Shown in pieces: positions 1 through 8,444 of a stretch of DNA of 64,000 nucleotides; position 1 is the stretch's first letter, and each line of letters starts with the position of its first letter. The stretch comes from Ga0077555 sp041397775 (GTDB lineage Bacteria > Pseudomonadota > Alphaproteobacteria > Rhizobiales > Hyphomicrobiaceae). The translations under genes and the position numbers were made by a program. The stretch covers positions 270,878 to 334,877 of the forward strand of contig JAWKWB010000007.1 of assembly GCA_041397775.1 (NCBI GenBank), read 5' to 3'. The notes below the pieces were generated by a model. It saw only the letters and a list, made by a program, of their open reading frames with translations. It did not search any database and was not told the DNA's origin.

Positions 1-507
1 GCAGTCGGCTTTGGTGTCGGCTGCCTCGTGACGCTGCCGTTGGCCATTATCGCGTCTGGCCGCATGACCCATCCGCAAGGATCGTCCGCCATGCCGCGCA
101 TCACCGTGGTCGCGACACAGCCGGTATCGCCGATCCCCGGCGAGCCGGCCGCCACGGCAAAACCGGTCAGGCCGGTCAAGGCCGTCTGGCGCGACGGCAT
201 TCTCCCCACCTTGGAGATCACCGTTGGAGATGCGTCCGATCCCGCCGCGAGCGAACGCATCGGTCGCGCCCGCACGCTCATGAAGGGTGGAAAGATCGGC
301 GCAGCCCGCGAGTTGCTGACCGAGACCGGGCTCGATGCGACGCCGGAGGGCGCGTTCGCCCTGGCCGAGACATTCGATCCCAATGTGCTGGCCTCGTTCA
401 ACCTGTCCCACGCCCCCGCCGAGGTGGAGCGCGCACGGCGCCTCTACGCGCAGGCCCTCATCGGGGGACTGGAGCACGCGCGCCAACGCCTCGAAAGCCT
501 GCGTTGA
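1..507 (+). CDS. membrane-anchored hypothetical protein, 5'-truncated by window edge
   Basis: The reading frame is open from the first base, and its first codons encode a hydrophobic stretch (AVGFGVGCLVTLPLAIIASG), so the gene starts upstream of the window. A GTG at 28 could pass as a start but lies inside the membrane segment. After it come a Pro/Ala-rich linker and a C-terminal helical region of about 85 residues with the pattern ARTLMKGGKIGAARELL ... FALAETFDPNVLA ... ARRLYAQALIGG, which resembles a TPR/Sel1-like half-repeat. Such single-pass proteins with a degenerate TPR tail are common in Hyphomicrobiales and have no assigned function that I know. I infer a periplasm-facing scaffold. 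The frame is secure; the role is unknown. Confidence 0.6.
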   Translation, partial: AVGFGVGCLVTLPLAIIASGRMTHPQGSSAMPRITVVATQPVSPIPGEPAATAKPVRPVKAVWRDGILPTLEITVGDASDPAASERIGRARTLMKGGKIGAARELLTETGLDATPEGAFALAETFDPNVLASFNLSHAPAEVERARRLYAQALIGGLEHARQRLESLR

Positions 508-606
508 AGAGGCGCGCGCCCGTGGTCGTCGTAATGTGAAGGCGCTGGCATCATCGGCGCCGACAGTCGGCACCACGCCGCCATGGCGTGGTCGCGCGCG
601 CCTGTT

Positions 607-1548
607 CTATCGCTTGCTCGGCTTCGGCCAGCGGCGCGTCACCTCCGGCAGTGTCGTTTCGATGAACTGCGTCGTCTGCGCCAGCACCTGCTCGTCGCCG
701 ATGCCCACCGGCCGCAGGATGAATTTGTAGACCCCGGCATCCACGTAGGCCGCGATGCGCTCGAGAATCGCGTCGGCGCCGCCGAAGGCGAACAGTGGCG
801 CGGCATCCCGCCCCGTCCGCCGCTTGTAGGCCTCCAGCATGCGGGCAGGGGCCGGATCGGTCGGCTTGCCGAAATAGAACGGGAATGCCGCGCCATAGTG
901 GTCGTCGTCGATCCTGCGTCCGGCCTCGGCAGCCGCAACCTTGATCGCCGCCACGATCTTGCCTGCCTCCTCGGGTGTTTCGGGGCCGGCCTGCCATCCC
1001 GTGCCGTATTTCGCCGTGCGCCGTATGGCTGCCTCCGAGCCGCCGCCGATCCACATCGGCAATTCCGCCTGCACGGGCCTCGGTGCGATCGACGCCCCGC
1101 TCAGCTTGAAATACTTGCCCTCGTGATCGACTTTTTCTTCACGCCACAGGCGTCCGATGATCTCCAGCGCCTCGTCGGTCTTGGCGCCCCGCGTCTTCGT
1201 GTCGACGTTGAGAGCCTTCCACTCCGGCGCCATCGGACTGCCGATGCCGAACGCCGGCAACAGGCGTCCTTGCGACAGCACGTCGATCGTCGCGCACTGC
1301 TTGGCGAGCAAGACCGGGTCGCGCAGCGCCAGAGAGACCACGTTCATGCCGAACTTGATCCGGCGCGTACGCCCCGCGATCGCGGCCATCGTCGTGATGC
1401 TTTCCAGGATCGGCTCGCGCGAGACGATCCTGTCGGTCTGCCACAGCGAATCGACGCCGCCCGCCTCGCACATGTCGACCCACCGCCAGAAGGCCGCGGC
1501 CCCCGAGAACGGCATCTCCATCAGACCAAGACCGACGGCGACTCTCAT
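607..1548 (-). CDS. LLM-class flavin-dependent oxidoreductase
   Basis: The product has 313 residues and belongs to the luciferase-like monooxygenase (bacterial luciferase / F420-dependent) TIM-barrel superfamily. It opens with the beta-1 strand MRVAVGLGLM and has the family landmarks RIKFGMNVVSLALRDPVLLAKQ and LSQGRLLPAFGIGSP, followed by the helix that frames the FMN or F420 phosphate. The substrate cannot be read from sequence. The frame continues about 96 codons upstream, but the ATG at 1548 follows a GGGAG and matches the family N-terminus. It lies 38 bp downstream of another LLM gene on the same strand, so the two are probably cotranscribed and may act on related substrates. The two proteins differ strongly, so this is not a recent tandem duplication. 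Confidence 0.85.
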   Translation of the reverse strand: MRVAVGLGLMEMPFSGAAAFWRWVDMCEAGGVDSLWQTDRIVSREPILESITTMAAIAGRTRRIKFGMNVVSLALRDPVLLAKQCATIDVLSQGRLLPAFGIGSPMAPEWKALNVDTKTRGAKTDEALEIIGRLWREEKVDHEGKYFKLSGASIAPRPVQAELPMWIGGGSEAAIRRTAKYGTGWQAGPETPEEAGKIVAAIKVAAAEAGRRIDDDHYGAAFPFYFGKPTDPAPARMLEAYKRRTGRDAAPLFAFGGADAILERIAAYVDAGVYKFILRPVGIGDEQVLAQTTQFIETTLPEVTRRWPKPSKR

Positions 1549-1586
1549 GGAATGGGGCTCCCGGTGGTGTGACGCTTCGGCGCTGC

Positions 1587-2426
1587 TCAGGCTGCCGCAA
1601 GGGGCGCGATCTTGTCGAGATGGTGCAGGATCTCGTCGCGCGACAGATCGGGGATCTCCAGAAGCGCACGATAAATGCCAGCGTCGCGATACTGCGCGAG
1701 CTTGGCCGCGTCCGACGGCGATCGGAACACGGTGATCGACAGGGATGCGAAATCGCGGCCCGTGGTCGACGCCATCTGCCGCAACCGGCCCACCGCCTCC
1801 TTCGGGTCGAAAGCCGGCGTCGCGCGGGGGAACCATCCGTCGCAGTATTCGACCACGCGCTTCAGCGTCCAGTCGGTCTCGCCGCCGTGCAGGATCGGCG
1901 GATGCGGCCTCTGCACGGGCTTCGGCCAGCTCCAGATGCGGTCGAAGGAGACGAACTCACCCGCGTAGCTGGCCTCCTCCTGCGTCCAGATCTCCTTCAT
2001 GGCCCGCAGGCGCTCGCTCATCAGCTTGAAGCGCGTGGCATACTTGGCGCCATGGTTCTCCATTTCCTCGACGTTCCAGCCGCCGCCGACACCCAACTCG
2101 AACCGGCCGCCCGAGAGCTGATCGAGGCTGGCGATGCTCTTCGCCGTCACGATCGGGTCGCGCTGGGGCACGAGGCAGATGCCGGTGCCGAGCCGCAGCG
2201 TCTTGGTTGCTGCTGCCGCGAAGGACAGCGCCACGAACGGATCGTGCGTGTGCGAATACCGCTTCGGCAACTCGCCGCCTCCGGGGAAGGGCGAAATGCG
2301 CGAGGCGGGAATGTGGGTGTGCTCGCAAACGAACAGCGACTCGAAACCACGGTCTTCGAGCGCGCGGGCAAGCTCGCCAGGGTCGATGCCGTAGTCTGTC
2401 GGAAAATAGAAAACGCCAATCCGCAT
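1587..2426 (-). CDS. LLM-class F420/FMN-dependent oxidoreductase
   Basis: The product has 279 residues. The start MRIGVFYFPTDYGIDPGELA matches the group annotated as 'TIGR03619 family F420-dependent LLM class oxidoreductase'; the assignment to that subgroup is from memory. Supporting motifs are EHTHIPASR, LRLGTGICLVPQRDPIVTAK, the glycine-rich GRFELGVGGGWNVEEMENHG and KPVQRPHPPILHGG. F420-type subgroups also exist in alphaproteobacteria, so the cofactor cannot be fixed here. The ATG at 2426 follows GAAGGACGG; upstream codons in the same frame look non-coding. It is the first gene of a two-gene LLM unit with the oxidoreductase ending at 607. Confidence 0.87.
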   Translation of the reverse strand: MRIGVFYFPTDYGIDPGELARALEDRGFESLFVCEHTHIPASRISPFPGGGELPKRYSHTHDPFVALSFAAAATKTLRLGTGICLVPQRDPIVTAKSIASLDQLSGGRFELGVGGGWNVEEMENHGAKYATRFKLMSERLRAMKEIWTQEEASYAGEFVSFDRIWSWPKPVQRPHPPILHGGETDWTLKRVVEYCDGWFPRATPAFDPKEAVGRLRQMASTTGRDFASLSITVFRSPSDAAKLAQYRDAGIYRALLEIPDLSRDEILHHLDKIAPLAAA

Positions 2427-2570
2427 GTCGCACCGTCCTTCGTCGCAGGATGTTGCCGGAGCATCGCCTACAACGTACGCGCAGACGACCCGCCCCCGCA
2501 ACCGCCGCTCCGGCATGCGGAACAAGGGCGGCGCGTGGAGATGGCGCGACGGGCCACGAGGGGATCCCGA

Positions 2571-3977
2571 TCAGGACTTGGAGCCGTTCGGCTTGGCGTC
2601 GATGGAGTTGGCCAACTCCACGCGCAACGCCTTCTCGACGATGCGCGGCATGTTGGCGTCGAGCCAGTCGCGCAGCATCGGCCGCAGCAACTCGGCCACG
2701 GTGTCTTCGAGCGTACGTCCCGCAGGCTGAGCGGCCGGGACGGTGCCGATAGCGACGTCGGCAGGCACGATGGCACGCGGCGTGGCCACGACCGTTTTGG
2801 CTTCGGAGGTCGCCGGCAGGCCCGGCGCAGCGTCCGTTACGGCCGGCTGGGCCTTCGGTTCGCTCGCAGGCGCAGCAGCGACCGCCGGCGCGATCGGCGC
2901 GGGCTCGTCTGCCGTCCGACTGGCAGGGGCCGGCGTGATGATGGCGCTGGCCGCATCCGCTGGCGGCGTCGCAACAGGCGCGTTCGGCGCCTCGTCACGC
3001 ACGTCCGCGGCCGGCCGGATGTCGTTGAAAGTGGGCTTGGGCTCGTCGCGCGGCTTTGGGGCTGCGGCAGGCGCATCACGATCGCGCAGGCGCAACCTGT
3101 CCGGCTGCGTGTCGCCACGTGCGCTGGGGCCATTGACGCCGAGCGCAGCCAGCCGGTCGAAAATGCTGGTCGGGGACCGCGCGGGCTTTTCGGCAGAAGC
3201 GGGAGCAACGGCAGCGTCCTGCGGCCGAGCGGCCGGCGGCGCGAACGGGTCGCTCACGTCGGGCGCTGCAGCCGAAGGCGGCGACGCCTGCGGAAGTTCA
3301 TGCGGCAGCGGATTGGGGCGGGGCGCCGCGAGCCGCGCACTGTCCCTCGCTGCCGGTTCGAATGTCGGCCGCATCGGCGGGGGATCGAACGTGGGAGCGA
3401 CGGGTTCGCGTTGCGCCGTATGCGAGCCAGGTACGAAAGCGCCCAGATCCTGCGGCTTGCCGGTGTCGCCCGGCGAGGCAGTCTCCTCGGTGCGCGTCGC
3501 GGTGGTTGCGGGCCTGGGTTCGCGAACGATCTGGGTGACCGGTTCGGCCTCTGCTGCCGCGGGAGCGGGCGCAAGGGCATCGGGGCGGGCAGCGCTCGGC
3601 GTGGGCTCGGGGGCACGCGCAACGCCGTCGCTCCCACTGCGCGGGAAGAGCCAGGATGGAACCGATCGCGACGGAGCCGACCCGGACGTCAGCCCAGGGC
3701 GCAGCGGTGGCGCTGTGGGCTGCGCTGCATCGTCGCTGTCGTCGGCCAGCCCGAGCACGTCGTCGATGCTGTCGAATTTCGAGGGGGTGTCCGCAATGGC
3801 CTTCCGGTCCGGGCGCTCGGCCGCGTCGGATTTGGCTAGCGGCGCGGCAGGTGGGGCCGGCGGCGGCATCGGCGCGGCTGCGGTACTCGGCTGCGCAGGC
3901 TCCTCGGCGATGATCTTGCGGATGGAGGCCAGGATATCCTCCATGCTCGGCTCGCCCACTTTCTCAGCCTTCGACAT
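2571..3977 (-). CDS. popZ: PopZ-like polar organizing protein (DUF2497)
   Basis: The product has 468 residues in three parts. A short N-terminal helix, MEDILASIRKIIAEE (about residues 12-26), is the partner-binding motif of DUF2497/PopZ proteins. A very long Pro/Ala-rich disordered linker follows (about 30-415). A C-terminal helical oligomerization region, TLEDTVAELLRPMLRDWLD...IVEKALRVEL, closes the protein (about 422-460). In Caulobacter, PopZ self-assembles at the pole, anchors ParB-parS and recruits regulators. The linker here is far longer than in the roughly 180-residue Caulobacter protein, which is usual for rhizobial homologues. The start at 3977 follows GGGGGAGGCGGGG; the frame extends 14 codons further without an RBS. 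Confident as family, inferred as function. Confidence 0.88.
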   Translation of the reverse strand: MSKAEKVGEPSMEDILASIRKIIAEEPAQPSTAAAPMPPPAPPAAPLAKSDAAERPDRKAIADTPSKFDSIDDVLGLADDSDDAAQPTAPPLRPGLTSGSAPSRSVPSWLFPRSGSDGVARAPEPTPSAARPDALAPAPAAAEAEPVTQIVREPRPATTATRTEETASPGDTGKPQDLGAFVPGSHTAQREPVAPTFDPPPMRPTFEPAARDSARLAAPRPNPLPHELPQASPPSAAAPDVSDPFAPPAARPQDAAVAPASAEKPARSPTSIFDRLAALGVNGPSARGDTQPDRLRLRDRDAPAAAPKPRDEPKPTFNDIRPAADVRDEAPNAPVATPPADAASAIITPAPASRTADEPAPIAPAVAAAPASEPKAQPAVTDAAPGLPATSEAKTVVATPRAIVPADVAIGTVPAAQPAGRTLEDTVAELLRPMLRDWLDANMPRIVEKALRVELANSIDAKPNGSKS

Positions 3978-4297
3978 CCCCGCCTCCCCCGTCACGCGAC
4001 TTGCTCTCGTGCTGCGCAAGATGAGCGCAACGCCAGGGTTCTCGTACTATGAACGCTGCGTGCCATCAATTCGACACGGACCAAGTAACCACACCCTTGA
4101 GCCGAGCGACGCTTTGCCGGCACGAACCCGGATCACCCGATAATCCGAAGAATGCTCGAAATGATGGCGATGCCACGGCATCGGCGAGGCATTGGGTTGC
4201 CACGCGCGGCACCGCGCCCGGGAATGGCCGGACGGCATCCCCCTGTGAATGGCGTGTGGATAAGCTGTGCGTGTTGCGGGACACAGGCCCAAGCATG
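3978..4297. other. intergenic region upstream of popZ-like gene
   Basis: About 320 bp lie between the popZ-like start and the terminator of the tolC-like gene. The stretch must hold the popZ promoter on the minus strand, but I could not identify convincing -35/-10 boxes. Open frames crossing it lack ribosome-binding sites and family likeness. Confidence 0.5.
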
Positions 4298-4318
4298 AAA
4301 AAAGGGGCCGCGGCCCCT
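4298..4318 (-). terminator. intrinsic terminator of the first tolC-like gene
   Basis: The perfect palindrome AGGGGCCGCGGCCCCT is followed on the minus strand by a run of six T. It sits a few bases after the TGA of the TolC-family gene that ends at 4323. Confidence 0.85.
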
Positions 4319-4322
4319 GTCT

Positions 4323-5795
4323 TCATTTCATCGGCTGGTTCTTGCCGTGGCTTTCCCAGAGTTCGTGATGCTCGCGGCGGCCATCGCGGCGCGTGATGTC
4401 GATGCCCCACCACTTCCGGCGCACCTCTTGATAGTGCACCTCGGGGTCGTAGACCTTCTCCGACACACCGATCTCCGCCACGTTCAGGCGTCCGACCGTG
4501 GCCAGCAGATTGTAGCCGGCCACGACCAGATTCCGCTCCGTCGTGACGATCTGGACCTTGGCGTTGAGCGCTTCCTGCTCGGCATTGAGCACGTCGAGAA
4601 GCGTACGTTGCCCGACGCGCTCTTCCTCGCGAACGCCGGCGAGTGCCGTCTGGGTGGCGCGAACTTGCACCTGGTCCGACTGGAGCTGGGCCCGCGCGGC
4701 GACGAGCTGCGACCAGGCGGACGTGATGGACGCCTGCACCTCGGTGCGGTTCTGCTCGATCTCCTGCAGGCGGCTGACGTGCGTGTGCTTCGCCTGGCGC
4801 ACGCGCGCCCGCACTTCGCCACCCTGGTAGAGAGGTACGTTCACGCGGCCCGTCACCGTCGTCACTTCCTGCTCGTTGGTGACGCGCGAGGGGTCGTAGC
4901 GATGCGAGTAGTTCGCCTCGAGCTGGACCGTCGGCAGCAGTTCGCCCCAGGTCTTGTCGACGGTGTGGCGTGCAGCCTGCTCGCGATAAAGGGCCGCGAC
5001 GACGGCCGGATGCTCCTTCTGGCCAATCCCCAGTGCCGACTGGAGCGACCGCGGCAGCAGCTTCTCCGGCAGCCGCTGCTCGCGCAGGCGGCTCGGCGGA
5101 TGGCCGACGACGCGCTCGAAGGAGGCGCGGCTGGTCTTCAGGTTGGCTTGTGCGAGATCGAGCGCCGAAACGGACGCTGCGCGGCGCGCCTGGGCCTGTG
5201 CGACGTCGGTGCGCGTCACCTCGCCGACCGAGAAACGGTCTTGCGTCGCCTTCAGCTCGCGGCTCAGCACCTGCACGTTGTTTTCGCGCAGCTTCACGAT
5301 CGCCTGATCGCGGACGACATCCATGTAGGCGGTAACGGCTTCCAGCAGCACCGACTGCTCGACCGTGCGCAGCGTCTCGCGGCCCACGCGCACCAGAGCC
5401 TCGGCTTCGCGCACGGCATTCATCGTCCGGAAGCCGCGGAAGATCGGCTGGGTCATGTTGACGCCGTATCCCTTGGGATAGTTGTCACCGTCGTTGACGG
5501 AAGGCGGCCTCGTGTCGTTGTGCTGGTAGTTGATGTCGGCGGAGCCGCTGATGGTCGGGCGGTAGCCCGAGTTGGCGCGCGACACTTCCTCGTCGGTGGC
5601 CCGCAGGCGCGCGCGCTCGGCGTCAAGCCGAGGATTGTATTTGTACGTCGAATTCAAGGCGCCACGAAGCGATTCCGCCAGAACGGCCGACGGCGTCGCC
5701 ACTGCCGCGAGGCCTGTCAGGCTGATCGCAGTGAGGCCCGAGATTGCAAATCTGACGAGGAGGCTGTGTGGAGGCACTCCTGGCAATTTCGTCAT
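4323..5795 (-). CDS. TolC-family outer membrane channel protein
   Basis: The product has 490 residues with a signal peptide (about 1-40, cleavage near AVLA|ES) followed by two TolC/OEP repeats. Typical family segments are NPRLDAERARLRATDEEV, GYGVNMTQPIFRGFRT (the beta-strand region), VTAYMDVVRDQAIVKLRENNV and VGQRTLLDVLNAEQEALNAK. TolC trimers form the outer-membrane/periplasmic duct of type I secretion and RND/ABC efflux complexes. No membrane-fusion or inner-membrane partner is encoded nearby, so the partner system is elsewhere. A second, clearly paralogous tolC-like gene lies 366 bp upstream on the same strand. The start at 5795 gives a canonical signal peptide; the open frame extends about 96 codons further with no sign of coding. 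Confidence 0.93.
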   Translation of the reverse strand: MTKLPGVPPHSLLVRFAISGLTAISLTGLAAVATPSAVLAESLRGALNSTYKYNPRLDAERARLRATDEEVSRANSGYRPTISGSADINYQHNDTRPPSVNDGDNYPKGYGVNMTQPIFRGFRTMNAVREAEALVRVGRETLRTVEQSVLLEAVTAYMDVVRDQAIVKLRENNVQVLSRELKATQDRFSVGEVTRTDVAQAQARRAASVSALDLAQANLKTSRASFERVVGHPPSRLREQRLPEKLLPRSLQSALGIGQKEHPAVVAALYREQAARHTVDKTWGELLPTVQLEANYSHRYDPSRVTNEQEVTTVTGRVNVPLYQGGEVRARVRQAKHTHVSRLQEIEQNRTEVQASITSAWSQLVAARAQLQSDQVQVRATQTALAGVREEERVGQRTLLDVLNAEQEALNAKVQIVTTERNLVVAGYNLLATVGRLNVAEIGVSEKVYDPEVHYQEVRRKWWGIDITRRDGRREHHELWESHGKNQPMK

Positions 5796-6094
5796 GTTAC
5801 CGCCGTTGATGCGCTTGAACGCTCTAGCACGATACTGACGGCCACGGCCGTCTTCTGACGCAGGAGCAAACAACACATTCCGAAGAAACCGGTCCAAGAC
5901 GCCACAACCTGGATTTGCACAGGCACTCGAATTGCCCCAACCCTTTTCGAGTACATGATTCCACGCGCATTCGTTCCGTCGCGGCGCGCGGTTCTCCACA
6001 ACTGTGTTAAGACATTGGTAAGGTTTGACGGATTGAAAAATGCACCGCGGTTGCCGAATAACGACAGGCGTTGCATCAGGCACACAATAGCAAT
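5796..6094. other. promoter-bearing spacer between the two tolC-like genes
   Basis: This stretch is comparatively AT-rich and must contain the promoter of the downstream tolC-like gene. I could not settle on specific -35/-10 boxes. Open frames through it (for example the one from 6136 on the minus strand) show no family likeness. Confidence 0.4.
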
Positions 6095-6124
6095 TTGCCG
6101 CCGGCCCTGCGCGGGCGGCGGCAA
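6095..6124. other. strong hairpin downstream of the second tolC-like gene
   Basis: The arms TTGCCGCC-GCCC (6095-6107, one bulged G) and GGGC-GGCGGCAA (6113-6124) form a 12-bp stem with a 5-nt loop. Neither strand has a T-run after it, so it is not a classical intrinsic terminator. It could be a 3'-end stabilizer or a Rho-assisted stop for the gene ending at 6162. Confidence 0.5.
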
Positions 6125-6161
6125 GCTATTCAACAAAAAAGAAAATTCGGCGACGAGTAGG

Positions 6162-7610
6162 TTACTTGTCGATGATCCACTCGGGATCGCTGTCGAGCGT
6201 CACGTCCACCCGCTCGGTCCGTCCGCCGGGGCGCGTGATGTCTAGCCCGAACCATTTGTTGCGGACTTCCTCGTAGTGCGCCTCGGGGTCGTAGGCTTCG
6301 TCCGTAAGCCCCAGATCCGTAACGCTCAAACGGCCGACCTGCGCGAGCACCCCATAGGCCGCGACGACGAGGTCCCGGCGCGTGGTCGATAGCTGCACCT
6401 GCGCGTCCAGCAATTCCTGTTCGGCATTGAGGACGTCGAGCAGCGTACGCTGGCCCACGCGCTCTTCCTCACGCACGCCCATCAAGGCGATGCGATTGGC
6501 CTCGACCTGCACGAGATCGGAGCGCAATTGGGCTCGTGCCGCACCGTAGCGCGACCAGGCCTGGGCCACCGAGGCCTGCACTTCCGAGCGCGCCTGCTCG
6601 ATCTCCTGCAGCCGGCTCACGTGCGTGTGCTTGGCCTGGCGCACCCGGGCATACGTCTCGCCGCCTTCGTAGAGCGGGATAGAAACGCGGCCGGTGATCT
6701 GTCCGACATCCTGCTCGCTCGTCGAGGTCGAGGGGTCGTAGCGCTTGCTGTAGCTGCCTTCCAGGCGCACCTCGGGCAGCAACTCGCCGCGAATGCGATA
6801 GATCGTGAACCGTGCCGCCTGCTCCCGGTAGAGTGCGGACACGATGTTGGGGCTCTCGCGCTCTCCGATGCCCAACGCTTCGTCGAGGCTGCGCGGCAGG
6901 TTCTTCTTCGGCGGCGACGGGGGTGTCAGCGAGCGCGGCGGCAGGCGCACGACGCGCTCGTAGTTGGCGCGGCTGGTCTTGAGGTTCGCCTTGGCGAGAT
7001 CCAGCTGCGAGATCGCCTTCGCGCGACGCGCCCGTGCCTGCGCGACATCCGTCCGTGTGACTTCCTTGACGCTGCGGCGCGTCTCGGTGGCCGCCAGTTC
7101 CTGGGACAGAACCCTGACGTTATGCTCGCGCAGCCGCACGATGGCCTGGTCGCGCACGACGTCGCAATATGCGGTTGCCGCGTCGAGCAGCACCTGCTGT
7201 TCGACGTTGCGCAACTGTTCGCGGCCCGCGCGGACGTTGGCTTCGGCCTCGCTCACCGCCGAGACGGTCCGGAAGCCCCGGAATATGGGCTGGGTGAAGT
7301 TGACGCCGTAGCCCCAGGGGTTGGACGTGCCGTTCGTGCCCTGGTCGGGCCGCAGCGAGGTGCGCTGATGGCCGGTATCGGCCTCGCCGGTGATGCGGGG
7401 ACGGTAGCCGGCCTGAGCGCGCGGCACCTCCTCGTCGGTGGCCCGCAGTCGCGCCCGCTCGGCGTCGAGCCGCGGGTTGTTGCGATAGGCGTTGGCAAGC
7501 GTCTGGCGCAGCGTTTCGCCCGCCGAGGGCGTCGTGGTCGCGAGCAATAGTGCGGCAAGGCATGCGGCGATGCCGCTCCCGCGTCCTGGATCGCACGTTC
7601 GACCGGCCAT
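6162..7610 (-). CDS. TolC-family outer membrane channel protein (tandem paralogue)
   Basis: The product has 482 residues with a signal peptide (about 1-30, TPSA|GE). It has the same architecture as the gene ending at 4323 and long near-identical stretches with it: NPRLDAERARLRATDEEV, AKHTHVSRLQEIEQ and GVREEERVGQRTLLDVLNAE. The middle is more divergent and carries an insertion rich in Pro and Lys (LTPPSPPKKNLPRSL). This is a tandem duplication that has drifted. The start at 7610 is preceded by GGAGAGAC; an ATG eight codons upstream (7634) is possible. The role is that of an outer-membrane exit duct for efflux or type I secretion; which pump each paralogue serves is not visible here. Confidence 0.92.
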   Translation of the reverse strand: MAGRTCDPGRGSGIAACLAALLLATTTPSAGETLRQTLANAYRNNPRLDAERARLRATDEEVPRAQAGYRPRITGEADTGHQRTSLRPDQGTNGTSNPWGYGVNFTQPIFRGFRTVSAVSEAEANVRAGREQLRNVEQQVLLDAATAYCDVVRDQAIVRLREHNVRVLSQELAATETRRSVKEVTRTDVAQARARRAKAISQLDLAKANLKTSRANYERVVRLPPRSLTPPSPPKKNLPRSLDEALGIGERESPNIVSALYREQAARFTIYRIRGELLPEVRLEGSYSKRYDPSTSTSEQDVGQITGRVSIPLYEGGETYARVRQAKHTHVSRLQEIEQARSEVQASVAQAWSRYGAARAQLRSDLVQVEANRIALMGVREEERVGQRTLLDVLNAEQELLDAQVQLSTTRRDLVVAAYGVLAQVGRLSVTDLGLTDEAYDPEAHYEEVRNKWFGLDITRPGGRTERVDVTLDSDPEWIIDK

Positions 7611-7803
7611 GAGCAACGTCTCTCCACCGAGCATAATTACGGGCGACGACAGGCCCGGACGCGACAACGCGCAGTACGGATCAACCGCGCGTCGTGTGCC
7701 AATTGGCGCCCGATTTGGTGAAGAAAGGGTAAACCGCGGTGCCGGACCGGGACGTCTGGCGCCCCGGTGTGGCTCTCGGGCCGACGTTGCCCAGTGCGCC
7801 GTC

Positions 7804-8190
7804 TCAGGCCGCCAGCAGCTTGTCTATTTCCTGGACGAGATCGCGCAGGTGAAACGGCTTGGAGAGCACGCGGGCATCCTTGAGCGGCTTGCTCTCGTTG
7901 TTCAGCGTCACGGCGGCGAAGCCGGTGATGAACATGATCTTGAGATCGGGATCGAGGCCGCTCGCCTTGCGCGCCAGTTCGATGCCGTCCATGCGCGGCA
8001 TCACGATATCCGTCAGGAGAAGCGTGAACGGCTCGTCCCTGAGCCGCTCGAACGCATCTGCGCCGTTGTCCACGGCGACCACGGCATAGCCGGCCTTCTC
8101 CAGCGCGCGTTCGAGGAAGCCGCGCATCGAATCGTCATCCTCCGCCAGGAGGATTCGCCGGAAGGGATGTGCCGAAGCCTTCGCTGTCAT
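7804..8190 (-). CDS. cpdR: CpdR-type single-domain response regulator
   Basis: The product has 128 residues, a stand-alone receiver domain with no output domain. The acidic pocket is E17-D18-D19, the phosphoacceptor is D61 in LLLTDIVMPRMDGIELARKA, and the conserved Lys is K111 in VLSKPFHLRDL. The C-terminal HLRDLVQEIDKLLAA and the FITGFAAV segment match CpdR. In Caulobacter and Sinorhizobium CpdR is phosphorylated via the CckA-ChpT relay; unphosphorylated CpdR primes ClpXP for degradation of cell-cycle substrates such as PdeA. Single-gene unit on the minus strand, divergent from the N-formylglutamate amidohydrolase gene. The identification rests on strong likeness along the whole length. Confidence 0.92.
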   Translation of the reverse strand: MTAKASAHPFRRILLAEDDDSMRGFLERALEKAGYAVVAVDNGADAFERLRDEPFTLLLTDIVMPRMDGIELARKASGLDPDLKIMFITGFAAVTLNNESKPLKDARVLSKPFHLRDLVQEIDKLLAA

Positions 8191-8444
8191 TTTAGCCCGC
8201 TTCTACTGAACTGTGGGCGCGCCTAGGGAAGGCGCAACGTGCAAGATGCATCCTGATCGCAGTAAGTTTGAGCAGACTTGGTAAAGAGACAGTGAAGCCA
8301 CGATCCTTGCACATCGATGCGGCATCCTGCTACTGGGGCGCGAATTCAGAGTTATCGCGTGGACTCGCGCGCCTCGAGAGGGCACAATCGCTGCAGCCGG
8401 CACCGACCTTTCGGCAGCGGTCATCAACGGCTGGATCAATTGAA

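Noticed and set aside
2743..4143. 466-residue Ala/Gly-rich plus-strand frame
   Set aside because: It is the antisense shadow of the Pro/Ala-rich linker of the PopZ-like gene and has no start signal or family.
6001..6060. A promoter for the second-copy tolC spacer on the minus strand
   Set aside because: No pair of boxes with acceptable spacing could be settled on by eye.
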